A stretch of 64,000 bases of DNA, from positions 1-64,000 of the forward strand of contig CAMHSJ010000008.1 of the NCBI GenBank assembly GCA_946187935.1. The letters are read 5' to 3'. The notes beneath the pieces were generated by a model. That model did not search any database. It had not been told where the DNA came from and saw only the letters and a list, made by a program, of their open reading frames with translations. Positions 25,412 to 33,827 of the stretch are shown in pieces. This stretch comes from an uncultured Clostridia bacterium. GTDB lineage: Bacteria; Bacillota; Clostridia; Saccharofermentanales; Saccharofermentanaceae. The translations under genes were made by a program, and so were the position numbers. The stretch's first letter is position 1. Each line of letters begins with the position of its first letter.

Positions 25412-26300
25412 GCTCACTGATCAGACTTAGGAAGACCGTTCCTGATGCCAACAGCAAAGCAAATACGCCATACAAAGGAACCTCCTTAAAGATCCCCAAC
25501 GACAGAAGGGCTGCCAAGCAGTATCCGTACATAGCAGTCCAGACAAGTATAATAGTCCGGTCTTTCTCCCCTTTGAATGTAAATCCCTTGTGCTCTTTAA
25601 TTATCTGAACAACTATCCTTATCAGGATAAACACCCATAAGAGCACAAATGCCACGCAGGCAAACCACTCATCAGTGATCTTATTTAAGAACAAAGAGAT
25701 GCCGCTTAACACTCCGACAACGGCAACTCCTGCAAGACCTATACCGATGGCCGTAAGGATCTTTTTAGTAACAGAAGACTTCCCGCGTTCCAAAAACCTT
25801 TGCGCCAAATATGCAACAGCGGGTGTCTCAAACATATATCCGAGGAAATTGACCCAGATGACGCTCATGAACATGTGGTGCGTGATATCCAAAGTGATCG
25901 GCCTTCCGTCCCAGACCCAGAAACCTCCGTTTAAACGGATAGCCGCAACATCCAACAGCAAGTCCATCGAAACGATGAGCCACCCTGTTGCGAGCGCGGT
26001 CATTATCTTTCCGAAGTTCAGCCTCTTAGCAAGCCTTAAAGCACACACCGTAAGGCCTCCCCACATAAGTCCTCCGAAGAACGGAAACTGATACGGTGCT
26101 ACACCTATGCTGATATAGAAATCCGGGCTGTAATGGTAGATCCCCGTTACGCGGACCGCCAGGAGTTCAAGCGTAAACCCTGCTAAAGTTCCTGATAAGA
26201 ATAACAGGATCTCATCCCAACTCTTCTTCCGTATGATATCAATCAGAAGGATCACTGTGATGATGTAGCAGAGAATCTCAAATCCATTGATCCAGTTCAT
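25404..26300 (-). CDS. DUF422/CruF-like polytopic membrane protein (carotenoid-hydratase-like)
   Basis: A 298-residue protein with eight predicted TM helices. The central region MDLLLDVAAIRLNGGFWVW (about 113-131), followed by NFLGYMFETP (about 150-160), resembles the conserved D-x3-D-x-A/G-WxW and NFxG motifs of the DUF422 family, whose characterised members are CruF-type carotenoid 1,2-hydratases of C50 carotenoid synthesis. In haloarchaea cruF neighbours a UbiA-type lycopene elongase, and a UbiA gene is present here. The match is distant, so another isoprenoid-modifying or unrelated membrane role is possible. It is the first gene of the cluster and starts behind AAGGAAGAAG; 132 bp separate it from the CarS-like gene. 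Confidence 0.5.
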   Translation of the reverse strand: MNWINGFEILCYIITVILLIDIIRKKSWDEILLFLSGTLAGFTLELLAVRVTGIYHYSPDFYISIGVAPYQFPFFGGLMWGGLTVCALRLAKRLNFGKIMTALATGWLIVSMDLLLDVAAIRLNGGFWVWDGRPITLDITHHMFMSVIWVNFLGYMFETPAVAYLAQRFLERGKSSVTKKILTAIGIGLAGVAVVGVLSGISLFLNKITDEWFACVAFVLLWVFILIRIVVQIIKEHKGFTFKGEKDRTIILVWTAMYGYCLAALLSLGIFKEVPLYGVFALLLASGTVFLSLISEQK

Positions 26301-26369
26301 GTCTTCTTCCTTGTCAGAGGACTTCCTTCAAAGTTCAAAATCCTTGGCCCGCAGCCTTCCGCAGAAATG

Positions 26370-26443
26370 GTGATTAGAAATGCCTCCCGCGGACTTCCGC
26401 AGGGCGAAGCCCGAGGACCTTAGCGGGAGGCATTTACAATCAC
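26370..26443. repeat. Long hairpin (21-bp arms) next to tRNA-Arg
   Basis: Positions 26370-26390 and 26423-26443 are inverted copies with 2 mismatches in 21; the central 13 bases, AAATGCCTCCCGC, pair perfectly. The loop holds a second hairpin GGGC-GAA-GCCC (26402-26412). TTCCGCAG occurs twice nearby (26358-26365 and 26395-26402). It lies 4 bases downstream of the tRNA 3' CCA on the minus strand, so it could be a tRNA terminator, but its size resembles a REP or small mobile element. Confidence 0.6.
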
Positions 26444-26447
26444 ACCC

Positions 26448-26522
26448 TGGCGCCTCAAACAGGAATCGAACCCGTATCTACAGTACCGGAAACTGTTATT
26501 CTATCCATTGGACTATTGAGGC
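26448..26522 (-). tRNA. tRNA-Arg (anticodon CCG)
   Basis: The minus strand folds as a tRNA. Acceptor stem GCCTCAA pairs with TTGAGGC; the anticodon arm ACAGT-TTCCGGT-ACTGT gives anticodon CCG; the T arm carries GGTTCGATTCC. G is the discriminator and CCA is encoded at 26450-26448. The D stem is weak (one mismatch and a G-U pair), which is unusual but compatible with function. It reads CGG codons. Confidence 0.85.
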
Positions 26523-26711
26523 ATGCCTTATTATTATGCCACAGAATAAGGTGCTTTTGTTACCCTAGAAGATCCTGCACAAATAGTCTCAATATTCGCC
26601 AAAAAGTCTCAATTTTAGGCTTAAAAAACCAAATCACAAAAGATCATCCCCACAAATTCATTTATCCGGATTAGACTCCAAAAAGGAACAATTATTAAGG
26701 AGTCTTCAAGT

Positions 26712-27100
26712 ATGGTAAGTATTGCTAGAACAGATTCACAATACACTGAATGGATAAACGACATTTGTCTCCGCTTTGAGCAAAAACAGATAAGCGCAGC
26801 TTACAAAGTTAACGCTGAACTATTAAGATTCTATTGGGAACTAGGAAGAGAAATATCTATCAGAGAAGAAGAAAATACATACGGCAAGAGTTTCTTTAAG
26901 AAGCTTAGCTCTGATCTATCCAAAAGAATACCTGATGTAAAATCTTTCTCTATTACAAATCTGCATTATATGAAATGGTTTTATGAGCTATACCCTAACG
27001 CAGAGAATTTACCACAAGCTGGGGTAAATTCTTCCATTGCTCAAGCGAACGATTCCGAATACATGATCTTCTGCATCCCTTTTCTAATAAGCTTCGATGC
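26712..27100 (+). pseudogene. Truncated DUF1016/YhcG N-terminal domain gene
   Basis: From the ATG at 26712 (after AAGGAG) about 125 residues match the N-terminal domain of DUF1016 (YhcG-type, PD-(D/E)XK nuclease family) proteins: AAYKVNAELLRFYWELGREI, then SFSITNLHYMKWFYELYP and a degraded IFCIPF where IFSIPWGHH is usual. Homology stops near 27090-27100, and the frame then continues only as antisense of the mfd 3' end. The full protein is about 350 residues with a C-terminal nuclease domain, which is absent. It is a broken remnant of a gene often found in defence and mobile regions, beside a tRNA gene. Confidence 0.75.
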
Positions 27101-27110
27101 CAACAATAAG

Positions 27111-30100
27111 TCACTCGCTTTTGTTCTCGTAAAGCACCTTAAGAAGGCCGACGATCTCATCAGCGGTCTTTGCCTGGCTCATGCTCGTAGGCTTAAATGC
27201 CATGTAAGGAAGACCCGTTGCACATATCTGACATCTCGCGCTATAGAACTCATCCTGCATGAGAGCTCCTAATGCCTTCATGTCGAGCTGGAGATTCGGA
27301 TCCAAGTAGAGCCTTACGCCTGTGTTCCTTATGGATGCTTTTGTAAAGCCAAGCGTCTTTCCTAATGACCTCAGCAAAGAGATGTCAGCTAAGATATAGA
27401 CCTCAGGCGGAGCCTCGCCGTATCTGTCCAGGGCCTCATCCATAAAGTCGTCGTAGTCGCTGAACGAATCGATATTCCTGATCCTTCTGTAGAAGGACAT
27501 GCGTGATGCTTCGTCAGGAATATAAGATGTCGGGATGTATGCATCGTAATCGACTTCAACGAGGAAGCCGTCCTTGGGTGATTCATCTTTGACGGATGCA
27601 TCCCCGGAGATCTCGCCGGTCTGCTGAAGGCGTTTTACTTCTTCATCCAAGAGCCTGCAGTAGAGCTCGTAACCTATGACGTCCATCTGGCCGTGCTGCT
27701 CTGCGCCTAACAGGCTGCCCGCACCTCTTACTTCGAGATCCCTCATGGCGACACGGACGCCTGAACCGAGTTCGGTAAACTCACGGATCGCGGCAAGGCG
27801 CTTCTGGGCATCTTCATTGAGGACGCCGTCAGGGCTGTAGGTAATATATGCATATGCCTGCCTGTCAGATCTGCCGACACGCCCCTTGATCTGATAGAGC
27901 TGCGCCAGGCCAAACCTGTCTGCATTCTCTACTATGAGCGTATTTACGTTCGGCATGTCGACGCCGTTTTCGATTATGGTGGTGCAGACCATTATGTCGT
28001 ACTTGTGGTCGATAAAATCTTTAACTATGTTCTCCAACGCGCGCTCGCCCATCTGGCCGTGTGCATAGCAGACCCGGACTCCGGGCATCAGCTTTTCGAG
28101 AGAAGAAGCGACCCTGTCGATATTGGATGTCCTGTTGTACAGGTAGAATATCTGGCCGTCTCTTGCGATCTCGCGCATGCATGCCTGGACGATTATCTGC
28201 TCGTCGTATTCCATGACGTATGTCTGGACGGCGCGCCTGTTGAACGGAGCGTCCTCGAGGATCGAGATGTCCCTGATGCCCGACAGCGACATGTGCAGAG
28301 TCCTCGGGATCGGCGTGGCACTTAAGGTGAGGACATCCACCATGTTCTTCATGTTCTTGATCTTCTCTTTGTGGTTAACGCCGAACCGCTGCTCTTCATC
28401 GACAACGAGAAGCCCCAGGTGTGGCGGCCTGACATCGTTTGAGAGGGCCCTGTGCGTACCGATTATGACATCTGCCTTGCCCGACTTGATGTCTTCTATG
28501 TTCTGTTTTATCTTGGCGGGCGGCGTAAATCTGGACAAAAGGACGGTGTTTACAGGAAGGCCTTTGGTGCGCTCTATGAACGAATCGTAATGCTGCTGTG
28601 CAAGAAGGGTCGTCGGCGCAAGGAGGATCGCCTGGCGGCCGTTCATGACAGACTTTACTATCGCCCTGAACGCGACTTCTGTCTTACCGAATCCTACATC
28701 GCCGCAAAGCAGTCTGTCCATCGGCTTCTCGGACTCCATGTCCGCCTTGACTTCCTTTATCGCCCTGATCTGGTCCTCTGTCTCAACATAAGGGAAACTG
28801 TCTTCGAAAAGCCTCTGATTCTCATCGTCCGGTTCACATGCAAAACCCTTGCTCACAGAACGCGAAGCGTAGAGCTTGAGAAGATCGAATGCGACTTTCT
28901 TAATCGATTCCCTTGCTCTTGCAACTGACCTCTTCCATTCGTCGCCGCCGAGTTTGGTAAGCTTGGGATCCCTGCCTGCAGGACCGACATATTTCTGGAG
29001 CGAATCGATGTCTTCAGGAAGGATATAGAGCGTCTGTTCGTTGGCATAGGAGAGCTTTAAGTAGTCCTTGCGGGTATCACCTACGGTCATGGTGATCATG
29101 CCGTCGTAGCGGCCTATTCCGTATGTGTCGTGTACTACAAAATCGCCGGGCTTGATGTCGCCGAAGAACGTGATCCTGTTTGCCTTTTTCTTTGTCTTAA
29201 CGTCTCTTCCGGAACCGAAGAGCTCGGCTTCGCCAAGTACGGTAAGACCGAGTCTCGGATACGAGAAACCCGCGGGCAAAGGGCTGTTTATAAACTCCGT
29301 ATAGCAATCGAGCGATGCCAGTCTTTCCTTAAGGGCATCAAGTCTCTTGCCTTCGTGCGCCATGAGATAGAGACCTTTCTTTCCCGAGAAAGAAGAGGCC
29401 GTCTTGTTGTCCTTGCGGATAAGTTCTGCCAGGTCTTCGGCTTTGCCTGAATAGTTTTCAGAAGGCACGCCCAGGATGTTTAATTCAACTCCTCCGGGAA
29501 GTCCGTTGCCCATGGCCTTGAGGCAGCTTACCGTGTGGCAGTCAGTTAATGAGTCCAGGCGCCTTAACGCATCTGCAAGATTAAGCATCGCGGAGGGTGC
29601 GCAGGAAGGGGCATTTCCGATCATGAAACAGTCCCTGCAGCGCTGCGCATATTCTGCGGCATAGGAATTGAGCCTACTGTCCACTTCTATCATCTCGTCG
29701 ACAAATACTATCGTCTTAGACATGTTGATGTATTCGAAGACCGAGTCTTCAAACGAGGGGATGATGCCGAGCCATCTTGAGATGCCTGAAGGGACCTGGC
29801 GCTGCCTTATCGTTGCGGCATCGTTCTCAGAAGTTCTCTTCAGGAGCTCAGCTGCTCTTATTGCTTCCCTCTTGTCTTTTGCCATCCTGCCGATGTCTTC
29901 ATCCGCTCTTGCGAGGATCATCTCGGCTGATCTTATGGCTCTTCCCTCGTCCATGAAAAAGTAAAGAGACGCAGGGACGATACTTATCTTCTCAAGCTGG
30001 TCAGTCGCTCTCTGCGTATCGCAGTCAAATGTCTTGATGAGGTCTATCTCATCGCCGAAGAAATTGATCCTGTAAGGTTCATTTCCTCCGGGCGCGAAAA

Positions 30101-30656
30101 CATCTATAATGTCGCCCCTTAAGGCAAACTCGCCGGGCCTGGTTACCTGATCGGTCCTTTGATAGCCCGTGAGAATAAGATGCTCTTTAAGATCGTCTCT
30201 TGAGATCTCATCTCCTGCCCTGATCTCCTTTATGGCCTTGGCAAAGACATCCCTGTCCTGGAATCTGTTGATGAGGACAGGAGCGCAGATGACTGCCGCG
30301 CTGTAATCGTTTCTTATAAGACATGAAAGAGCGTAAGCCTGATCCATGCCAAGTTCCCTGGAAGTTGCATCCGCCGTGACCAGGGAAAGTTCAGATGGCA
30401 TAAGTGTAACTACATTGCCTGCTGTAAATGCCTGAAGCTGTGCCTGGATCAGCCTGGCCCTCGCGGCATCAGGAACTATGACGACAGGCTTTCTTGATAC
30501 CAGACCTGATATGCCTGATATCACATAGCCTTTCATCTCCTGACAAAGGCCGGATATATTAAGATGCCTTCCGTCTGATCTCGCCTTGCTAAGGCTCTCT
30601 GTCAGAACTGCATCCTGCGAAATGAGACCTAAGAGGTCTTCAAGTTTTGCTGCCAT
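27111..30656 (-). CDS. mfd: Transcription-repair coupling factor Mfd
   Basis: A 1181-residue SF2 translocase that pushes stalled RNA polymerase off DNA and recruits UvrA. The N-terminal UvrB-like region (about 1-330) is followed by the RNA-polymerase-interacting CarD-like domain near residue 500 (GDFVVHDTYGIGRYDG). The helicase core has Walker A GDVGFGKTEVAFRA near 650, DEEQ in VVDEEQRFG, SATPIPRTL, and TRG-like IENGVDMPNVNTLI with the GRVGRSDR motif. The C-terminal TRCF domain runs from about 1020. It overlaps pth by 17 bp. The 3' end abuts the DUF1016 remnant, and the length is normal, so the mfd end itself seems intact. Confidence 0.97.
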   Translation of the reverse strand: MAAKLEDLLGLISQDAVLTESLSKARSDGRHLNISGLCQEMKGYVISGISGLVSRKPVVIVPDAARARLIQAQLQAFTAGNVVTLMPSELSLVTADATSRELGMDQAYALSCLIRNDYSAAVICAPVLINRFQDRDVFAKAIKEIRAGDEISRDDLKEHLILTGYQRTDQVTRPGEFALRGDIIDVFAPGGNEPYRINFFGDEIDLIKTFDCDTQRATDQLEKISIVPASLYFFMDEGRAIRSAEMILARADEDIGRMAKDKREAIRAAELLKRTSENDAATIRQRQVPSGISRWLGIIPSFEDSVFEYINMSKTIVFVDEMIEVDSRLNSYAAEYAQRCRDCFMIGNAPSCAPSAMLNLADALRRLDSLTDCHTVSCLKAMGNGLPGGVELNILGVPSENYSGKAEDLAELIRKDNKTASSFSGKKGLYLMAHEGKRLDALKERLASLDCYTEFINSPLPAGFSYPRLGLTVLGEAELFGSGRDVKTKKKANRITFFGDIKPGDFVVHDTYGIGRYDGMITMTVGDTRKDYLKLSYANEQTLYILPEDIDSLQKYVGPAGRDPKLTKLGGDEWKRSVARARESIKKVAFDLLKLYASRSVSKGFACEPDDENQRLFEDSFPYVETEDQIRAIKEVKADMESEKPMDRLLCGDVGFGKTEVAFRAIVKSVMNGRQAILLAPTTLLAQQHYDSFIERTKGLPVNTVLLSRFTPPAKIKQNIEDIKSGKADVIIGTHRALSNDVRPPHLGLLVVDEEQRFGVNHKEKIKNMKNMVDVLTLSATPIPRTLHMSLSGIRDISILEDAPFNRRAVQTYVMEYDEQIIVQACMREIARDGQIFYLYNRTSNIDRVASSLEKLMPGVRVCYAHGQMGERALENIVKDFIDHKYDIMVCTTIIENGVDMPNVNTLIVENADRFGLAQLYQIKGRVGRSDRQAYAYITYSPDGVLNEDAQKRLAAIREFTELGSGVRVAMRDLEVRGAGSLLGAEQHGQMDVIGYELYCRLLDEEVKRLQQTGEISGDASVKDESPKDGFLVEVDYDAYIPTSYIPDEASRMSFYRRIRNIDSFSDYDDFMDEALDRYGEAPPEVYILADISLLRSLGKTLGFTKASIRNTGVRLYLDPNLQLDMKALGALMQDEFYSARCQICATGLPYMAFKPTSMSQAKTADEIVGLLKVLYENKSE

Positions 30657-31182
30657 CCGGGATTACCATCTTTTCTATTGCTTCACAGGCCATGACAAAA
30701 GCTTCGCCGATCTGTTTGCGGTCACCTTCGGGTACTTCTGACAAGACATAATCGACCAGGTCGAAATGTTCGGGCACGGGACCCGTTCCGATCCTGACTC
30801 TCGGGAACTCCTGGGTGCCCAAGTGCCGGATTATGGAGCGCATGCCGTTGTGCGTTCCCGCGCTTCCCTTCTCTCTTACCCTGACAGTTCCCTTGGGAAT
30901 ATCTATGTCATCGTAAACGGTGATGATGTTCTTCGGCTCTACCTTAAAGAACTTCGATATCTGGATGAGGCATTCGCCCGAGTTGTTCATAAAGGTCGTG
31001 GGTTTAACGATGATGACATCTTCGCCTGATATCCTGCCCTTGCCGTACATGCCGCTGAACTTATCCTTGTCTAAGAATATGCCGTTTCTCTCCGCGAGCA
31101 TGTCCACGGCAAGATAGCCCATGTTATGCCAGGTATAAAGATACTTCCTCCCCGGGTTTCCGAGGCCGGCTATTATCCACAT
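30640..31182 (-). CDS. pth: Peptidyl-tRNA hydrolase
   Basis: A 180-residue enzyme that releases peptides from prematurely dropped peptidyl-tRNA. I choose the ATG at 31182 (MWIIAGLGNPGRKYLYTWHN), as the family starts at this point and GGAGGT lies 11 bases upstream. Conserved residues: N in GLGNPG, the catalytic His in TWHNMGY, PTTFMNNSG, the Asp in VYDDIDIPKG and GSAGTHNGMRSI. It lies between glmU (7 bp away) and mfd (overlapping), the common Firmicute glmU-pth-mfd arrangement. Confidence 0.96.
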   Translation of the reverse strand: MWIIAGLGNPGRKYLYTWHNMGYLAVDMLAERNGIFLDKDKFSGMYGKGRISGEDVIIVKPTTFMNNSGECLIQISKFFKVEPKNIITVYDDIDIPKGTVRVREKGSAGTHNGMRSIIRHLGTQEFPRVRIGTGPVPEHFDLVDYVLSEVPEGDRKQIGEAFVMACEAIEKMVIPDGSKT

Positions 31183-31189
31183 AAGGTGA

Positions 31190-32605
31190 TCAGACCTCCG
31201 AACGCTTGTCATCCAGGCGGATGTAGTTCTCTCCTCTTAATCTGCTCTTCTCAGATACCCACTGATCCTTGTTGACCTGCTGTGACCTTCCGATACCGAG
31301 TGATAACGGAGGTACGTCTCTTGTGATCGTGGAACCTGCGGCGATGTAGGAATCCTTGCCTAATACGACTGAGGATACGATGTTGGAGTTGCCTCCTATG
31401 AATACGTTGTCCTCAATGGTGCAGCCCGCCTTGTCCTGTCCGTCGAAGTTGCATGTTACCGTACCGCATCCGAAGTTAACGTTCTTGCCTACATCGGAAT
31501 CTCCGATGTATGTGAGGTGTCTTGCTCTTGTATATTCGCCTACTGTCGAAGCCTTGACCTCAACGTAAGCGCCGATCGTTACGTGGTCTGCGATAGCGCA
31601 TGCGGGCCTTATGTGTGAGAAAGGTCCGATACGGCAGTCCTTGCCTATGGTCGACTGTGTAACTATGGAATAGTCTACGACCGTTCCGTCACCTATCTCA
31701 GAGCATTCGATCCTGCTGTTCTCACCGATGATGCAGTCGTGACCGATCACCGTATTGCCCATCAGGGTCGTGCCGGGGAGGATGACGGTGTCGTTGCCGA
31801 TCTCAACATCGCAATGGATCCATGTCGTGCCGGGGTCTGTGATCTGGACTCCGTTCCTCATATGCTTTTCGAGGATGCGGCGGTTCATTATGGCCTGTAC
31901 CTGGGCGAGCTGAACGCAGTCGTTTACTCCCCTGGTGTCGTCAAAATCAGTCTTGGCAGCAGCTACCTTGTAGCCGTCGCCTATCAGGATGCCTATGGTG
32001 TCAGTAAGGTAATACTCGCCCTGCGCATTGTTGGCGCCGATCCTGCCTAATGCAGAAAGGAGCAGAGATGTCTTGAAGATGTACATGGAGGAATTGATCT
32101 CGGTGAGCTTAAGCTCTTCCTCAGTGCAGTCCCTGTGCTCGACGATCTTGAGGACGTTTCCGTCTCCGTCTCTTACGATCCTGCCGTAACCTGTCGGGTC
32201 GTCGGCATCAGCCGTTACGATAACTGCGGCGCAGTCCTCGCCTGCTTCTTCAAAGACCTTAAGGCTCTTCTCAAGAGTCTTGGCAGATACCATCGGGCAG
32301 TCACCGGGAAGGACTATTACCGCGCCGTCCCTGCCTTCGAGAAAAGGCGCTGCCTGCATGACCGCATGGCCTGTACCGCGCTGCTCCTCCTGGAGCACAT
32401 AAGCAACATTCTCGCCTAAGCAGTTCCTGATCTCTTCCTGCTGATCTGAAACGATGTAGACCTGGTCAAGACACCCTGCATCTACGAGCGCATCAGCTAC
32501 CCACTGGATGATCGGCTTGCCTGATACGCGGTGAACTACCTTGGAATGCTTGGACTTCATACGCGTGCTCTTGCCTGCCGCCATTACCACTGCACATATA
32601 TCCAT
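31190..32605 (-). CDS. glmU: Bifunctional UDP-N-acetylglucosamine pyrophosphorylase/glucosamine-1-phosphate acetyltransferase
   Basis: A 471-residue GlmU. The N-terminal uridylyltransferase domain starts VVMAAGKSTRMKSKHSKVVH (G-x-G-T-R-M-like loop with catalytic Lys) and includes the Mg-binding Asp region. The C-terminal left-handed beta-helix from about 255 has hexapeptide repeats (IGNDTVILPGTTLMGNTVIG) and the catalytic His in RARHLTYIGDS. It makes UDP-GlcNAc for peptidoglycan and wall polymers. A -10 TATAAT on the minus strand (32658-32663) lies 53 bp upstream, with no strong -35 box. Confidence 0.97.
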   Translation of the reverse strand: MDICAVVMAAGKSTRMKSKHSKVVHRVSGKPIIQWVADALVDAGCLDQVYIVSDQQEEIRNCLGENVAYVLQEEQRGTGHAVMQAAPFLEGRDGAVIVLPGDCPMVSAKTLEKSLKVFEEAGEDCAAVIVTADADDPTGYGRIVRDGDGNVLKIVEHRDCTEEELKLTEINSSMYIFKTSLLLSALGRIGANNAQGEYYLTDTIGILIGDGYKVAAAKTDFDDTRGVNDCVQLAQVQAIMNRRILEKHMRNGVQITDPGTTWIHCDVEIGNDTVILPGTTLMGNTVIGHDCIIGENSRIECSEIGDGTVVDYSIVTQSTIGKDCRIGPFSHIRPACAIADHVTIGAYVEVKASTVGEYTRARHLTYIGDSDVGKNVNFGCGTVTCNFDGQDKAGCTIEDNVFIGGNSNIVSSVVLGKDSYIAAGSTITRDVPPLSLGIGRSQQVNKDQWVSEKSRLRGENYIRLDDKRSEV

Positions 32606-32713
32606 AAATGACTAACCTCTGAAACATTAAATGAATTGCGCAACTTTACGCGCGTATATTATAGCAAACATTAGGAAGATAAATAGAGCATAATTGTAAG
32701 AGCTTTTGAGTCT

Positions 32714-33613
32714 TTACCTTTCCATAGTATAGATCGGATCGTCATAGCCCGTCGAATCAGCAGTGCACTTATAAGCATCATATATCTTGCCGGAATAGGC
32801 GTCTGCGATTATCAGCAAATACGTTGCTTCGCCGTCCTCAGGTTCGAGTTCGTAATAGAGCCTGCATCCGGTGCTGTTAGTATTATCCACGTGGTAATTC
32901 GGTTCGCCAAGCGCGTCTTTAAACTCCGGATCATCTATGTCAGGATGTTCGGCAAGAAGCCTTCTGACCTCATCTTCTGTAAGCTTCCTGCTCTCTGTTT
33001 CAGTCCAATATACCGGCGTACCGTCGATAATTCGGTAATCGACATCGTCTCTTATGTCGCAGCTGGCTATAACATCGGACATATAGTCTTCATCAAAGTA
33101 GCTTTGATAATTGTTATATGCCTTCGCGCCTTCATTCTCAATCGTAAAGAACTCAACTCCGACCTTGTCGGGATCAGGATCATTGCAGTAGCAGAACTTG
33201 ATGTATATGTAGTATCTGCCGCCATCAAAGGTGCACTCGTATTTTGCTCCGGCGCCTCTTACAAAACCATCTTCTCCTGAAGATCCGCCTGCGCCTGCAG
33301 GAGAATACTTCATGTCGCAGTCTTTAAGGCCCGAAGGATAAGCCGAGATAAAAGAATCCACCTGCTCATCAAAAGAAGATTCTTTCTGAAGCTCGGGAGT
33401 AAAGCACGAAGCAAAAGCATCTCTGTCTCCTGACTCACAGGCATCAAGAAGCGCATTAAGAGCCTCCTCTGCCGCCCCTCCCTCGAAAACAGTATCATTC
33501 TGCCAGTGCTCCACGAGATTATCGTAAGAGGCCTTTTCTCTTCTGAACACGCAGCCTGATAAAAGGATGAGAGAAGAAAGCAGTATTACGGCAAGTGTAT
33601 TTCTCCTGAACAT
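32714..33613 (-). CDS. Lipoprotein with a DUF5104-like domain
   Basis: I start it at the ATG at 33613 (MFRRNTLAVILLSSLILLSG), with GAGGAGG 7-9 bases upstream, giving 299-300 residues; in-frame codons further upstream run into the divergent promoter. The lipobox is LSGC (Cys21). The mature N-terminal half (A-L-N-A-L-L-D-A-C..FDEQVDSFI) looks like the DUF5104 lipoproteins common in Clostridia; a second half with WTETESRKLTEDEVRRLLAE has no known motif. It is divergent from ribU and shares with it a regulatory region carrying a palindrome. Function unknown. Confidence 0.7.
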   Translation of the reverse strand: MFRRNTLAVILLSSLILLSGCVFRREKASYDNLVEHWQNDTVFEGGAAEEALNALLDACESGDRDAFASCFTPELQKESSFDEQVDSFISAYPSGLKDCDMKYSPAGAGGSSGEDGFVRGAGAKYECTFDGGRYYIYIKFCYCNDPDPDKVGVEFFTIENEGAKAYNNYQSYFDEDYMSDVIASCDIRDDVDYRIIDGTPVYWTETESRKLTEDEVRRLLAEHPDIDDPEFKDALGEPNYHVDNTNSTGCRLYYELEPEDGEATYLLIIADAYSGKIYDAYKCTADSTGYDDPIYTMER

Positions 33614-33633
33614 GAAAGCCACCTCCTCAGTCA

Positions 33634-33675
33634 ATGATACTTTAATCTTTACATACATTCCAATGTATGTATAAT
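33634..33675. promoter_or_regulatory. Back-to-back promoters overlapping one palindromic operator
   Basis: Plus strand (ribU): -35 TTTACA (33648-33653), 16-bp spacer, -10 TATAAT (33670-33675). Minus strand (lipoprotein): -35 TTGGAA (33658-33663), 18-bp spacer, -10 TATCAT (33634-33639). The 20-bp inverted repeat ACATACATT-CC-AATGTATGT (33651-33670) fills the ribU spacer and covers the -35 of the lipoprotein gene, a position suited to repressing both. Confidence 0.65.
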
Positions 33676-33682
33676 TGTCTTG

Positions 33683-33822
33683 TCCAAGGCGGAGTGAAAT
33701 TCTTCGACCGGCGGTGACCCTCAGACTATGGGAAGCCCGCAAGCTGCGGCAAAACTATACATCGCAGCTGACGCAGTGAGATCCTGCGGCCGACGGTAAA
33801 GTCCGGATGAAAGGAAGGTAAT
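33683..33822 (+). promoter_or_regulatory. FMN riboswitch (RFN element)
   Basis: The conserved RFN core is readable in order: GGCGGAGTGAAATTC, then GACCGGCGGTGA, AAGCCCGCAAGC, a variable arm (33747-33775 region), GATCCTGCGGCCGACGGT, and AGTCCGGATGAAAGGA at the 3' end. It binds FMN and lowers expression of the gene behind it. The element ends 6-8 bases from the ribU Shine-Dalgarno/ATG with no U-rich terminator in between, so control of translation initiation is more likely than attenuation. Confidence 0.95.
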
Positions 33823-33827
33823 CTTAT

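Noticed and set aside
27100..27272. C-terminal continuation of the DUF1016 frame
   Set aside because: It is antisense to the end of mfd and has no similarity to the nuclease domain; the gene is truncated.
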